Source: Bermanella sp040371755
GTDB lineage: Bacteria > Pseudomonadota > Gammaproteobacteria > Pseudomonadales > Oceanobacteraceae
Assembly (NCBI RefSeq): GCF_040371755.1
Contig: NZ_BAABWE010000002.1
Location: 248,001 to 312,000 of the forward strand
Length of the DNA stretch: 64,000 bases
Direction: 5' to 3'
Of the stretch, positions 36,694-46,397 are shown piece by piece. Positions within the stretch are counted from its first letter, which is position 1; each line of letters starts with the position of its first letter. The translations under genes were made by a program, and so were the position numbers. Below the pieces are notes generated by a model. It ran no database searches and was not told the origin of the DNA. It saw nothing but the letters and a program-made list of their open reading frames with translations.

Positions 36694-37365
36694 TTATGAC
36701 CTGAGTTGTGAAAATAACTGCCCCATATCTTCAAACAAATAACTGGGAGATAAGACTGAAAGGTCTAGCCCCTGATTATAACCTTGCTGTAAAGCCACAC
36801 ATGCCACACCGGCTTGTTGTGCGCATTCAATGTCTGCCCGACTATCGCCTATCATCAAACATTTATCCGCTTGAGTTGAGCACTCTTTCATTACATGCAA
36901 CAAAGGTAGCGGGTCTGGCTTCTTGCTTTGCAAACTATCACCGCCTAATACCAAACTAAAAAAATCCGAAATACCAAGTTTCTCAAGTAACTCAGGTACA
37001 AATTGGATTGGTTTATTAGTTAATAGCACCAAGGTTTTTTCACTTTCTTTTAAAAGCTCTAAAGTCGGCTTTACTTTCGGATACAATACGCTTTTCTCGC
37101 ACAGAGTATTTTGATAGCTCACTAGAAATTGCGAATGCAATTTTTTGATATTATTTGACGTGCACTCAGCGATAAAATCCAAAGCTCGCTCAATCAGTTT
37201 TAAACTGCCATTGCCTACCCACTGGCGAACATTACTCTCGCCTACGGGTATAAAGTTTAAAGTGTTAAGAGCATGATTTAACGCCAAGGTTAAGTCAGGC
37301 ACGCTATCCACTAGCGTGCCATCAAGATCAAAAACAAACACATCGTACTGATTGATATCCAGCAT
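36694..37365 (-). CDS. gph: Phosphoglycolate phosphatase
   Basis: HAD-superfamily hydrolase of 2-phosphoglycolate, cytosolic. 223 residues. Motif I DLDGTLVDS (nucleophile Asp), motif II VLLTNKP, motif III lysine in KKPDPLP and motif IV MIGDSRADIECA. Together with rpe upstream it forms the usual rpe-gph pair (52-base gap, with an imperfect GCCCGTTTAA hairpin between them). Confidence 0.95.
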   Translation of the reverse strand: MLDINQYDVFVFDLDGTLVDSVPDLTLALNHALNTLNFIPVGESNVRQWVGNGSLKLIERALDFIAECTSNNIKKLHSQFLVSYQNTLCEKSVLYPKVKPTLELLKESEKTLVLLTNKPIQFVPELLEKLGISDFFSLVLGGDSLQSKKPDPLPLLHVMKECSTQADKCLMIGDSRADIECAQQAGVACVALQQGYNQGLDLSVLSPSYLFEDMGQLFSQLRS

Positions 37366-37417
37366 ATAAAACGCCCTGTTTAATCATACTTAAACGGGCT
37401 TCCTTTCCTAATAAAAT

Positions 37418-38107
37418 TTAAGCCGTGGCTTTGGCGATTTCCGCTTTCATAGCTGCAATGGTGGTTTGATAATCCGGCGCGTTAAAAATTGCAGAACCCG
37501 CCACAAAAGTATCCGCACCCGCGGCAGCAATCTCGCCGATGTTATCGACTTTCACACCGCCATCAATTTCTAAGCGGATATCTAAGCCGGACTCATCAAT
37601 TTTTTTACGAGCTGCACTGAGTTTTTCTAAGGTATTTGGAATAAAACTTTGCCCACCAAACCCAGGGTTCACAGACATAAGCAAGACCATATCTAATTTA
37701 TCCATAACATAATCAAGGTAATGCAATGGTGTTGCAGGGTTAAACACTAAACCTGCTTTACAACCCGCGGCTTTAATCAGTTGCAATGAACGGTCGATAT
37801 GCTCTGAGGCTTCAGGGTGGAACGTAATGTAAGTGGCGCCCGCTTCAGCAAAATCACCAATCATACGATCCACAGGGCTAACCATTAAATGTACATCTAT
37901 CGGCGCTGTTACCCCATGCTTGCGTAGCGCCTTACACACCATTGGGCCTATGGTTAAATTCGGCACATAGTGGTTGTCCATCACATCAAAATGAACAATG
38001 TCCGCTCCGGCTGCCAATACGTTGTCCACTTCTTCACCTAAACGGGCAAAGTCAGCCGATAATATGGATGGGGCAATCAAAGGTGTTTTCGTTGATGGCG
38101 TACTCAT
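37418..38107 (-). CDS. rpe: Ribulose-phosphate 3-epimerase
   Basis: Interconverts ribulose-5-phosphate and xylulose-5-phosphate in the pentose phosphate pathway. 229 residues from the ATG at 38107; the frame extends further to 38125. The TIM-barrel signatures are APSILSADFARLGEEV, HFDVMDNHYVPNLTIGP, HLMV and VNPGFGGQSFIPNTLEKL, which hold the metal and active-site residues. The phosphate site GGVKVDNIGEIAAAGAD follows. It precedes gph. Confidence 0.96.
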   Translation of the reverse strand: MSTPSTKTPLIAPSILSADFARLGEEVDNVLAAGADIVHFDVMDNHYVPNLTIGPMVCKALRKHGVTAPIDVHLMVSPVDRMIGDFAEAGATYITFHPEASEHIDRSLQLIKAAGCKAGLVFNPATPLHYLDYVMDKLDMVLLMSVNPGFGGQSFIPNTLEKLSAARKKIDESGLDIRLEIDGGVKVDNIGEIAAAGADTFVAGSAIFNAPDYQTTIAAMKAEIAKATA

Positions 38108-38362
38108 GGGTGCTCTCAAGTTCATCAGATTAATCTGGTCGCTATTGTACCTAAATTTTCACCAAATGGCCCTCTAGTCTTTATGCTAGCGTGTAGCACT
38201 AATCTACATGTCTGGCACTATGGTTTTGCTTTTAATGGGCGTTTTGATTAACCTTGATGAACTAGCCAGAGGATTGGTGCCTGAAACCCTGCCAAGTGGA
38301 TATGACAGGTACACTATAATAATAAAAAGACACCTTGGTATTGACTGTTTTTAGGCCTCTAT

Positions 38363-39064
38363 ATGTACTTAATTCGTATTTCTTTCGCTTTTGTTTTGTT
38401 GTGCCTATTAGCAGCATTCCTCACCCCACTCGCACTTTTTAGAGCCAAACATCGCAACAACATGGGTGATGTTTCGCAAATCTGCGGAAAAGTCATGTTA
38501 TGGTATTGGGGTGCCGATATTAAAATCGAAAACCCTGAGCGTTTAAGTCCACAGCAACCCACTGTTTTAGTGGCAAATCACCAAGACACCCATGACATTT
38601 TTTTTGCCATCAGTATTATTCGCCGAGGCACCGTTGTCCTAGGTAAGTGGGAGGTTTTATACATCCCTTTCATTGGCGCCTTATTCTATCTAGCGGGTAA
38701 CATTTTAATAAAACGCAAACAAAAACAAAAAGCACAAAAAGCCTTAGGGCAAGCGGCTGATAAAATGAAAAAGAAAAATTTGTCGGTGCTAATATTTCCC
38801 GAGGGCACCCGTAATTGGGGCAAGCCCTTACCCTTTAAATTAGGCGCATTCAAATTAGCCATTGAAGCGCAAGCGCCAATTCAGCCTGTATGTTTTTCTC
38901 TACGACATAGCACAATGGACTTTAGGAGATGGTGTTCTGGTACGGTAAAAGTGAAGTGCCTCGAACCCATCAGCACAAAAGGTTTAAGCGAAGACGACGC
39001 GGTTGAACTAGCGGTAAGATGCCGAAAACTAATTGAGGCCGAATGCATTAAAATCAGCCAATAA
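38363..39064 (+). CDS. 1-acylglycerol-3-phosphate acyltransferase family protein
   Basis: PlsC-type acyltransferase that adds an acyl group to lysophosphatidic acid or a related lysophospholipid at the inner membrane. 233 residues, with an N-terminal hydrophobic anchor. The catalytic HX4D motif is NHQDTHD, and block III is FPEGTRNWGK. TATAAT lies at 38315-38320, 40 bases before the start, as a likely -10 element. Substrate choice within the family cannot be read. It stands alone between rpe and djlA. Confidence 0.88.
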   Translation: MYLIRISFAFVLLCLLAAFLTPLALFRAKHRNNMGDVSQICGKVMLWYWGADIKIENPERLSPQQPTVLVANHQDTHDIFFAISIIRRGTVVLGKWEVLYIPFIGALFYLAGNILIKRKQKQKAQKALGQAADKMKKKNLSVLIFPEGTRNWGKPLPFKLGAFKLAIEAQAPIQPVCFSLRHSTMDFRRWCSGTVKVKCLEPISTKGLSEDDAVELAVRCRKLIEAECIKISQ

Positions 39065-39095
39065 ATTTCAATAGTCACTACAAACTGATGCAGGC

Positions 39096-39899
39096 TTATT
39101 TGCGGGATTTTTTGATTTTATCGTAGGCAGTTTGAATCTCTTGGGCTTTTTCTTTGGCTAGGCGCATCATTTCTTCTGGCAAGCCTTTGGCCACCAGTTT
39201 ATCGGGGTGATGCTGGCTCATTAAACGTCGATAAGCCTTTTTTAAATCCGCATCGCTGACGTTTTCGCTCACCCCTAACACACCATAAGCGGTTTTAAGC
39301 TCGTCTGCACTGTGTCGAAACTGATCATTAAAGCGTCCACGAAACTGCTCTTGGCTGGCTCGAATACGGTTGTGAATTAACTCGAACTGCAACGCACTGA
39401 TTCCTAATGTGCGGCAAACCCTATCAAGCATGTATTTTTCTTGCAGGCTCAATTGGCCGTCGGCATAAGCCATACTGAGTAATATTTCTAAGAATATTTG
39501 AATTAACGAACCTCTGTGGCCCACTGCCCGCATAAAGGTTTCTAACTCTTTTTGTAAGTCTAGATGCGGGCTTTTACCTTCGTTAAAATACTCAATGGCT
39601 TCTTTGCGCTGCACACTGTTTAAACCCATTTGGTCCATGATAAAACGGGCCTGTTCAATTTCAGACTCGCTAACGCGACCATCGCTTTTGGCCAATTGCC
39701 CCATGACTAAAAACGTAACACGGAAAAACGCATTTTGACTGGCGCCGCGAGCACCACTAGGCGATTCTTGGCGAGCATACATTTGGTCAAAGGCATTACC
39801 CACCAATACCCCCAGCAATAACCCTAGAGGTCCACCGGATAACAATCCGATAAACGCGCCGATAAGTTTGCCCGCCCAAGGTTGTTTAATCATGCTCAA
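39096..39899 (-). CDS. djlA: Co-chaperone DjlA
   Basis: Membrane-bound DnaJ-like partner of DnaK. 267 residues: an N-terminal glycine-rich membrane segment (GKLIGAFIGLLSGGPLGLLL), a TerB-like helical domain (about 55-160) and a C-terminal J domain (about 200-265) with the HPD triad in SQHHPDKL. It overlaps murU by 14 bases, so it is the third gene of the amgK-murU-djlA unit. Confidence 0.93.
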   Translation of the reverse strand: MSMIKQPWAGKLIGAFIGLLSGGPLGLLLGVLVGNAFDQMYARQESPSGARGASQNAFFRVTFLVMGQLAKSDGRVSESEIEQARFIMDQMGLNSVQRKEAIEYFNEGKSPHLDLQKELETFMRAVGHRGSLIQIFLEILLSMAYADGQLSLQEKYMLDRVCRTLGISALQFELIHNRIRASQEQFRGRFNDQFRHSADELKTAYGVLGVSENVSDADLKKAYRRLMSQHHPDKLVAKGLPEEMMRLAKEKAQEIQTAYDKIKKSRK

Positions 39900-40581
39900 C
39901 TCCTAACTGCAAGTGATGCTCTAGATCATTTAAACGCTGCACAGTTCCCACATCCAGCCAATAGCCTTGGTAATGTTCACCACCCACTTTGCCTTCGCTC
40001 ATGGCTTGTTTTAGTAACGGAGCCAGTTTAAAGGCTCCTGAGTGACTATCTTTAAATAGGTCTTTATGTAAAACGCTCACACCACTAAAAGTAAGTTTAT
40101 TTTGTCCCTGCCCGCTGGCTGTGCTCACCTTCGAGTTACACAAATAAAAATCCCCTTCAGGGTGGTGTTCAGGGTTATCCACCAGCCACAAATGAGCCAA
40201 ATTATGCGACTCATGCTGATATAACTGCTTGTAGTCCATATCAATCCACACATCCCCATTCACCACACAAAACGCATCTTGGTATTGGGTTAGTAAAGGT
40301 AATGCTTTAAAGATACCACCACCGGTTTCTAAGGGTTCCGATTCTTGACTGTATTGAATGTGACAGCCAAGCCATTTTCCGTCCTGTAAATATTGCTCAA
40401 TTTGCTCACCTAAATAAGCATGGTTAATTACAATATGCTGAAAACCTGCCGCCACTAATTTACGAACATGATGTTCGATCAGCGGTTTACCCGCCACTGT
40501 TAGCATAGGTTTAGGAGTGGTATTGGTGAGCGGTCGCATTCGAGTACCAAAGCCAGCCGCTAAAATCATGGCGGTTTTCAT
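39886..40581 (-). CDS. murU: N-acetylmuramate alpha-1-phosphate uridylyltransferase
   Basis: Makes UDP-MurNAc from MurNAc-1-phosphate in the peptidoglycan recycling shortcut known from Pseudomonas. 231 residues of the nucleotidyltransferase fold: AMILAAGFGTRMRPLT followed by PKPMLTVAGKPLIEH, and GDVWIDMDY. The pairing with the sugar kinase amgK just upstream (three-base gap) is the diagnostic context; the family alone would also allow sugar-nucleotide pyrophosphorylase. Confidence 0.93.
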   Translation of the reverse strand: MKTAMILAAGFGTRMRPLTNTTPKPMLTVAGKPLIEHHVRKLVAAGFQHIVINHAYLGEQIEQYLQDGKWLGCHIQYSQESEPLETGGGIFKALPLLTQYQDAFCVVNGDVWIDMDYKQLYQHESHNLAHLWLVDNPEHHPEGDFYLCNSKVSTASGQGQNKLTFSGVSVLHKDLFKDSHSGAFKLAPLLKQAMSEGKVGGEHYQGYWLDVGTVQRLNDLEHHLQLGVEHD

Positions 40582-40584
40582 AGG

Positions 40585-41586
40585 CTACCCTTGCTCTGAC
40601 TCTAAATGCGGCATCAACCGTCGAGTTAAAAAGTGATGAAACTCACTTAAGCTATCGTACTGGGCTGATACCTGTATCAAATAATTCAATGTCCGCGGAA
40701 TATCATTCATGTAACCGGTTTTGCCATCCCTATGATTAAGACGTGCAAAAATCCCCACCGCTTTTAAGTGGCGCTGTATTCCCATCCAGTCAAACCACAA
40801 CATCAATTGATCATCACTGATCGAGCCAACAATGCCTTTCTCTCGGGCTTTAGCAAAATACTCTTTTGCCCAAAGATGTACCTCTTCAATAGGCCACGCC
40901 ACATAACAATCACGCAGTAGGCTGGCTAAATCATAGGTTAATGGGCCTAGCACCGCGTCTTGAAAGTCGATAATACCTAGGGTGTCATCTTCTAGCACCA
41001 TGATATTACGGCTATGGAAATCTCGGTGCACGGGCACTTGAATTTGCCCCAAAGCACTTTCCCGTAGGGTTTCAAAAGTACTGTGCAGCATGGAGGTTTC
41101 TTGAGGGGTTAATTCAAAATTAAGATGGGTGCCCAAATACCAATCGGTAAATAGGGCCATTTCACGATCCAGCAACGGCCCGTCATATAGGGGAAGATCT
41201 ATCTGAGACTGCTGTATTTGCAAGATGGCATCGAAACACTGGTGATACAATCCCTCAGCGCTGGCCTCATTAAGCATTGGGAACAATAATTGATCTCCCA
41301 TATCGCTTAGCAGCATAAACCCTTGCTCTAAATCAGCCTTAATCACGTTTGGCACGTTAATTCCTTGCTCAAACCAAGCTTGGCCAATAACTAAAAATGG
41401 CTGGCTATTTTCTTTTTCTGGGGGCGCATCCACACAGATATACGAGCCATTTTCCGTATACTGTCTAAAATAGCGACGGAAGCTAGCATCTCCAGAAACC
41501 ACCTCTAGGGAACCTTGTGGTGACTGTGAGTTCGTATTTAGGGTGTCAATTACCCAATTTTGTAGAGATTGTTGGCGGTCATCCAT
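40585..41586 (-). CDS. amgK: N-acetylmuramate/N-acetylglucosamine kinase
   Basis: Phosphorylates MurNAc and GlcNAc at the anomeric position for MurU. About 333 residues from ATG 41586; a GTG at 41595 is an alternative. It is an aminoglycoside-phosphotransferase-like fold with the catalytic loop VHRDFHSRNIM, and IIDFQDAVLG carries the metal-binding Asp. It is followed by murU. These genes lie divergent from lptD, the standard arrangement in pseudomonad-type genomes. Confidence 0.92.
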   Translation of the reverse strand: MDDRQQSLQNWVIDTLNTNSQSPQGSLEVVSGDASFRRYFRQYTENGSYICVDAPPEKENSQPFLVIGQAWFEQGINVPNVIKADLEQGFMLLSDMGDQLLFPMLNEASAEGLYHQCFDAILQIQQSQIDLPLYDGPLLDREMALFTDWYLGTHLNFELTPQETSMLHSTFETLRESALGQIQVPVHRDFHSRNIMVLEDDTLGIIDFQDAVLGPLTYDLASLLRDCYVAWPIEEVHLWAKEYFAKAREKGIVGSISDDQLMLWFDWMGIQRHLKAVGIFARLNHRDGKTGYMNDIPRTLNYLIQVSAQYDSLSEFHHFLTRRLMPHLESEQG

Positions 41587-41682
41587 TATGAACACTGGCC
41601 CTTATATGGGATAAAACGTACAATTTTAGTTTTGCTGCGCACAATAACATAAGTTTTAGCTTTGATTAGGAATTTCAACAAT

Positions 41683-44109
41683 ATGCCACGCCAAGGGCTT
41701 CTCATTTTTGCCATTGTGGTTGCACAGAGTCAGGCTAATCCCATTGCCCCATATGACCAGCTAAACTGGACACCCCGTGACCAGCTGCCTGCTGAGATGC
41801 AACAATCTCTACCTAGCTTTTGTAGTGGTACTTACCTACCTGAATCTTTACAGTTTTCTCACTCTGGTGCCATGGAAATCGAAAGTGACCAAGGTGAATT
41901 TATCGAAAAGCAAGGGGCCACTTTCGAGGGTAATGTATTACTCAAAATGAATGGCCAACAAATCCAAGCTGATTCAGCCAGTTACCATCAAGATACCGGT
42001 AAAGCCCAATTTGCAGGTAACATCCGCCTGCACAGTCAAGACATAGCTCTCGCCACTAAGCAGATGGACTACGACACACAATCTGCTCACGCCAGCATTC
42101 AACAAGCACACTATGTCATTGCACCACTGCATCTTCGTGGTAAGGCCGGCAATATAGAGCTACTGGGGGAAAACCAGTTAAATTTATTCGATGCCAGTTA
42201 TACCTATTGCGAACCAGGCCATAATGATTGGGATATAGCCGCCAGCGAGCTGCTCTTAAACCAACAAAAAGGTTACGGTGAAGCATGGCACGGGCGACTG
42301 CGAATCAAAGAAGTCCCCGTCATGTACTTACCTTATTATCGTTTCCCCCTAGGACCCGATCGCCTTACTGGTTTTTTGAACCCAGAATTATCGCTAGATG
42401 TGCGCTCTCCCAAAGGCGACATAAGTAAAACCGAAATCGCGGTGAAGCAATTTGCCTTACCGTTTTACATCAATATCGCCCCCAATTATGACGACACCTA
42501 TACCCCTAGGTTGGTTTATAACCACGGCATCATTCACGAAAACGAATTCCGCTACTTAAATGGTCTAGGTGAAGGTGAGTTCGCCGTCAGTTATTTAGCA
42601 GATGATAAATCCAATGACCGCGATGAACTGACCGACGAAGACTACCGTCAGCAAGAGCGTTGGTCCCGCTCGTTACATCATAGTGGTGAATTTTCCACCA
42701 ATGTTAAAAACCGCATTCATTACGAAGAAGTTAGCGACACCCACTTCGAAGACGACTTCAATCGCTCAGGTTTAATCAACCGCACCAGTCATTTAAAACA
42801 AAATGCAGAAGTTGAGTTTAACAATGGCACATGGCAAGCCCTGACTCGAGTTGAGCAATACCAAACCATCGACGAAAACATAGCGGACAGTTCCCGACCT
42901 TATAGCCGCTTGCCACAAGTGGAATTAACCCGTTTAAACACCTTTGAATACAACACCCTTAACTATGACGCTACCGTGCAAGCTACCCGCTTCACCCGTG
43001 ACCATGATGGTATTAGCGGCCAAAACCTAATTGATGGTGAGCGCCTACACACACAAGTAAGCATCAGTTACCCTTGGCAACAAGCCTATGGATTTTTAAC
43101 CCCTAAAGTAGAAGCCCAATACACTCAATACAGCTTTCAAAATGTTAGCGATGCCTTGATCACCAGTGGCTATGAAAAAGAAGTGACCCGCACAGCCACA
43201 ATATCCAGCCTTGATGGCGGCTTGTTCTTTGAGCGTAACTTCCAATTCATGGACTCAAGTTTTGTGCAAACCCTAGAGCCTCGTATTATGCTGGCTTACA
43301 TTCCTTATGTTGACCAAAGCAACATTCCCCTATTCGACACCACCCAAACCACATTCAGTTATAGTCAGTTATTTCAGGCTAACCGGTTTACCGGAGTCGA
43401 TAGAGTCGGTGATACCCAACAAATGAGTGTAGGGTTAACTACTCGCTTTCTTGATGGATCCGGCTTAGAAGTGGTGCGCGCCAGTATCGGCCAGATTCAC
43501 TACTTCTCGGACCGCCAAGTGCAATTGGCCTTAAGCGGCACCCAAGCTGAAGTCCTTGGTGATGAATACACAAAAAGCAGTTCATCTTTAGCGGGTGAGT
43601 TTCAGTGGCTATTTGCCCCAAATTGGCGTACCCGCTTGGATATGCAGTACAACCCTCACGCCCAAAGCGATGAAGAACCCATTGAAAAAGGCAGTATGCT
43701 GCTAAATTATCAATCCCCTAGCAGTTGGCTTTTTGATATGAGCTTTAGTCATGTAGAATCTAGCTCTCAAAAACAACTGGGGATGGCATTTTTTGCCCCG
43801 CTTAATGATAGCTGGGCAATTTACACACAAAAGAAACACGATCTTTGGCCCTATGAGGCAGCAGATAAGCAGCTAAAAGAAGAAGAAAATTTATTGAACA
43901 TCGAAGGTCTGTTAGGCATCGAATATCAAAACTGTTGCTGGCGAGCCCAGTTAACATATGAAGAACACACTCGCAGTGATAGCACTAAAGACTACCAATT
44001 CATGTTTCAACTGCACCTTAAAGGCTTAGGCATCCTTGGTAGTAAAAGTGATGACATCTTAAGCGAACGCATATTAGGTTACGATCAAAGGCAATTCCAT
44101 GATTATTAA
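41683..44109 (+). CDS. lptD: LPS-assembly protein LptD
   Basis: Outer-membrane component that inserts lipopolysaccharide with LptE. 808 residues from the ATG at 41683; the frame extends to a TTG at 41662. Signal peptide ending SQA. The periplasmic beta-jellyroll (OstA) domain spans about 55-190 and the barrel the remainder. The four cysteines of the redox switch are visible: one near residue 45 (PSFCSGTY), one in YTYCEPG, and a pair in YQNCCW, matching the E. coli arrangement. It heads the lptD-surA-pdxA-rsmA-apaGH operon and overlaps surA by 11 bases. Confidence 0.96.
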   Translation: MPRQGLLIFAIVVAQSQANPIAPYDQLNWTPRDQLPAEMQQSLPSFCSGTYLPESLQFSHSGAMEIESDQGEFIEKQGATFEGNVLLKMNGQQIQADSASYHQDTGKAQFAGNIRLHSQDIALATKQMDYDTQSAHASIQQAHYVIAPLHLRGKAGNIELLGENQLNLFDASYTYCEPGHNDWDIAASELLLNQQKGYGEAWHGRLRIKEVPVMYLPYYRFPLGPDRLTGFLNPELSLDVRSPKGDISKTEIAVKQFALPFYINIAPNYDDTYTPRLVYNHGIIHENEFRYLNGLGEGEFAVSYLADDKSNDRDELTDEDYRQQERWSRSLHHSGEFSTNVKNRIHYEEVSDTHFEDDFNRSGLINRTSHLKQNAEVEFNNGTWQALTRVEQYQTIDENIADSSRPYSRLPQVELTRLNTFEYNTLNYDATVQATRFTRDHDGISGQNLIDGERLHTQVSISYPWQQAYGFLTPKVEAQYTQYSFQNVSDALITSGYEKEVTRTATISSLDGGLFFERNFQFMDSSFVQTLEPRIMLAYIPYVDQSNIPLFDTTQTTFSYSQLFQANRFTGVDRVGDTQQMSVGLTTRFLDGSGLEVVRASIGQIHYFSDRQVQLALSGTQAEVLGDEYTKSSSSLAGEFQWLFAPNWRTRLDMQYNPHAQSDEEPIEKGSMLLNYQSPSSWLFDMSFSHVESSSQKQLGMAFFAPLNDSWAIYTQKKHDLWPYEAADKQLKEEENLLNIEGLLGIEYQNCCWRAQLTYEEHTRSDSTKDYQFMFQLHLKGLGILGSKSDDILSERILGYDQRQFHDY

Positions 44110-45400
44110 ACAAGTTATCAATCATCGCTGGCTTAGCGCCATGATGGCATCTTTATTGTTAAGCGCGCCCATGGCTCAGGCAAAACTGGAACCACTTGAT
44201 CGCATCACTGCCGTAGTGGATGACGATATCATCATGCAAAGCGAATTGGACGCACGGGTCAATGTGATAAAAAACCAAAGAAAAGGCATGCGTTTACCAC
44301 CAGACTTGGTTTTGCAAAACCAAGTACTCGAACGCCTCATCATTGAAAGCATTCAACTGCAAATGGCCGAACGCTCTGGCATTCGTATCAGTGATCAGCA
44401 GCTTAACCAAATCATTGCCACCATTGCCAAGCAAAATGGTTTAAGCATAAAACAGTTTCAGCAGGCTCTCGCCAAAGATGGCGTTAATTATGCCGAAGCC
44501 CGTAATCAAATTCGCCGTGAGCGCATCATCTCTGAGGTACAGCGCTACCGCGTAGGCAACACCGTTCAAATCAGCGAGCAAGATATCGACAGCTTTTTAA
44601 ACAGTGCCCGAGGCCAAACCGCTACATCTGAAGAGTTCCGCATTGGCCATATCCTGATTCAAGTTCCTAGCCAAGCGAAAAACTCCGAACTTAACAAAGC
44701 GAAAAAAACAGCCCAAGGCCTTGTGAAAACGTTACGTAATGGCGGGAATTTTGAACAAATCGCCATTGCAAATTCTGATGGTCGAAATGCACTCAAAGGC
44801 GGTGACCTAGGCTGGCGCAAAGAAGCTGAATTACCGTCGTTGTTCGCGGATATTGCTCCTACCCTTAAAAAAGGTGGCATCAGTGATCCCATTCGCAGCG
44901 CCAGTGGTTTTCATATTATTAAAGTCACCGATAAACGCGGTGGTAACGAGCAAATCGTTCGCCAAACTAAAGCTCGTCATATTCTTATTCAAGAAAGCAC
45001 TATTCGTAGTGAAAAAGACAGCCAAAAGCTAATCAACGATATTTACCAGCGCGTTCAAAAAGGGGAAGATTTTGCTGAGCTTGCCAAAGAATTCAGCGAC
45101 GACCCAGGCAGTAAAGTTAACGGCGGCGATTTAAACTGGATCAACGACGGCGACATGGTACCTGCATTTGAAAAAGCCATGAAAGCTAGCCAAAAGGGTG
45201 AAGTAAGTAAGCCGTTTAAATCTCGTTTTGGTTGGCACATTCTAGAAGTGATCGATTATCGCCAAAAAGACATGGCCGAAGAAGTGCAACGCAACCAAGC
45301 ACGTCAGCTGCTATATAGCCGCCGCTTTGAAGAAGAACTACCAATTTGGCTACGCCAGATTCGCAGTGAATCCTATGTGGAAATCAAAAATGAGCAATAG
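44099..45400 (+). CDS. surA: Periplasmic chaperone/PPIase SurA
   Basis: Chaperone for outer-membrane proteins, including LptD. 433 residues with a signal peptide (cleavage after AQA). The N-terminal SurA domain includes DRITAVVDDDIIMQSELDAR. Two parvulin-type domains follow (each with HIL...A and a GGDLGW or GGDLNW segment; about 180-280 and 290-390), and a C-terminal helix closes the fold. It overlaps pdxA by 11 bases. Confidence 0.97.
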   Translation: MIIKQVINHRWLSAMMASLLLSAPMAQAKLEPLDRITAVVDDDIIMQSELDARVNVIKNQRKGMRLPPDLVLQNQVLERLIIESIQLQMAERSGIRISDQQLNQIIATIAKQNGLSIKQFQQALAKDGVNYAEARNQIRRERIISEVQRYRVGNTVQISEQDIDSFLNSARGQTATSEEFRIGHILIQVPSQAKNSELNKAKKTAQGLVKTLRNGGNFEQIAIANSDGRNALKGGDLGWRKEAELPSLFADIAPTLKKGGISDPIRSASGFHIIKVTDKRGGNEQIVRQTKARHILIQESTIRSEKDSQKLINDIYQRVQKGEDFAELAKEFSDDPGSKVNGGDLNWINDGDMVPAFEKAMKASQKGEVSKPFKSRFGWHILEVIDYRQKDMAEEVQRNQARQLLYSRRFEEELPIWLRQIRSESYVEIKNEQ

Positions 45401-46397
45401 GTTAGCCCTAACTGTTGGCGAACCCTCAGGCATTGGCCCAGATTTAACCGTGGCCCTTGCCCAGCGCACCCATCAAAGCCAAATTGTTGCGGTGTGCGAT
45501 CCTGATTTACTGACCCGTCGTGCCGCCTTATTACAACTGCCTCTCACTGTTAAATTGTTTGATAAAACAGACACGACACCCGCTAACGCCGGTGAAATAT
45601 GGGTAGCACCGATAAAACTGGCCCAAACAGAGGTCGCCGGTAAGCTTAACCCGGCTAACGGCCAATATGTGCTTGATACCCTTAGCCACGCTGCGCAAGG
45701 CTGTTTAGATGGCACCTATGATGCCATGGTCACCGCACCTGTGCATAAGGGGGTCATCAACGAAGCAGGCGTGCCTTTTACCGGCCATACAGAGTTTTTA
45801 GAAGAGTACACCAATACTCAAAGAGTAGTGATGATGTTGGCGACTGAAGGTTTAATGGTGGCATTAGTTACTACTCACCTAGCCTTAAAAGACGTACCTG
45901 AAGCCATCACCCAAGAGCGCCTTACACAAGTAATCAAGGTTTTAGATCACGACTTAAAACAGTACTTTGCCCTGCCCAACGCCAACATTTTAGTATGTGG
46001 GCTTAACCCCCATGCGGGCGAAGATGGACATATGGGCCGAGAAGAAATCGACATCATTGAGCCCGCCTTGGCCAAACTTCGCGCTCAGGGCATTCAATTA
46101 AGTCAACCCCTTCCAGCAGATACTTTATTCACCGACAAAGTGCTAAAAAGCGGTGATGCAGTGTTAGCCATGTATCACGACCAAGGCTTACCTGTCTTAA
46201 AATTCAAAGGGTTTGGTCAAGCAGCGAACATTACTCTAGGCTTACCTATTATTCGTACATCTGTGGATCACGGCACCGCACTTGATTTAGCGGGCACAGG
46301 CAAAGCTGATAGTGGCAGTTTACACACCGCCATTGCCTACGCCGAACACATGGCCGCCAGCCGTGCCACCCATAAAGGAAACACCCATGTCTCGTAG
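45390..46397 (+). CDS. pdxA: 4-hydroxythreonine-4-phosphate dehydrogenase
   Basis: NAD-dependent step of pyridoxal-phosphate synthesis, cytosolic. 335 residues from ATG 45390; the frame opens earlier inside surA but the start with MSNRLALTVGEPSGIGPD matches the family. Metal-binding histidines are seen in FTGHTEFLEE, NPHAGEDGHMG and YHDQGLPVLKF. It ends over the start of rsmA. Confidence 0.96.
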   Translation: MSNRLALTVGEPSGIGPDLTVALAQRTHQSQIVAVCDPDLLTRRAALLQLPLTVKLFDKTDTTPANAGEIWVAPIKLAQTEVAGKLNPANGQYVLDTLSHAAQGCLDGTYDAMVTAPVHKGVINEAGVPFTGHTEFLEEYTNTQRVVMMLATEGLMVALVTTHLALKDVPEAITQERLTQVIKVLDHDLKQYFALPNANILVCGLNPHAGEDGHMGREEIDIIEPALAKLRAQGIQLSQPLPADTLFTDKVLKSGDAVLAMYHDQGLPVLKFKGFGQAANITLGLPIIRTSVDHGTALDLAGTGKADSGSLHTAIAYAEHMAASRATHKGNTHVS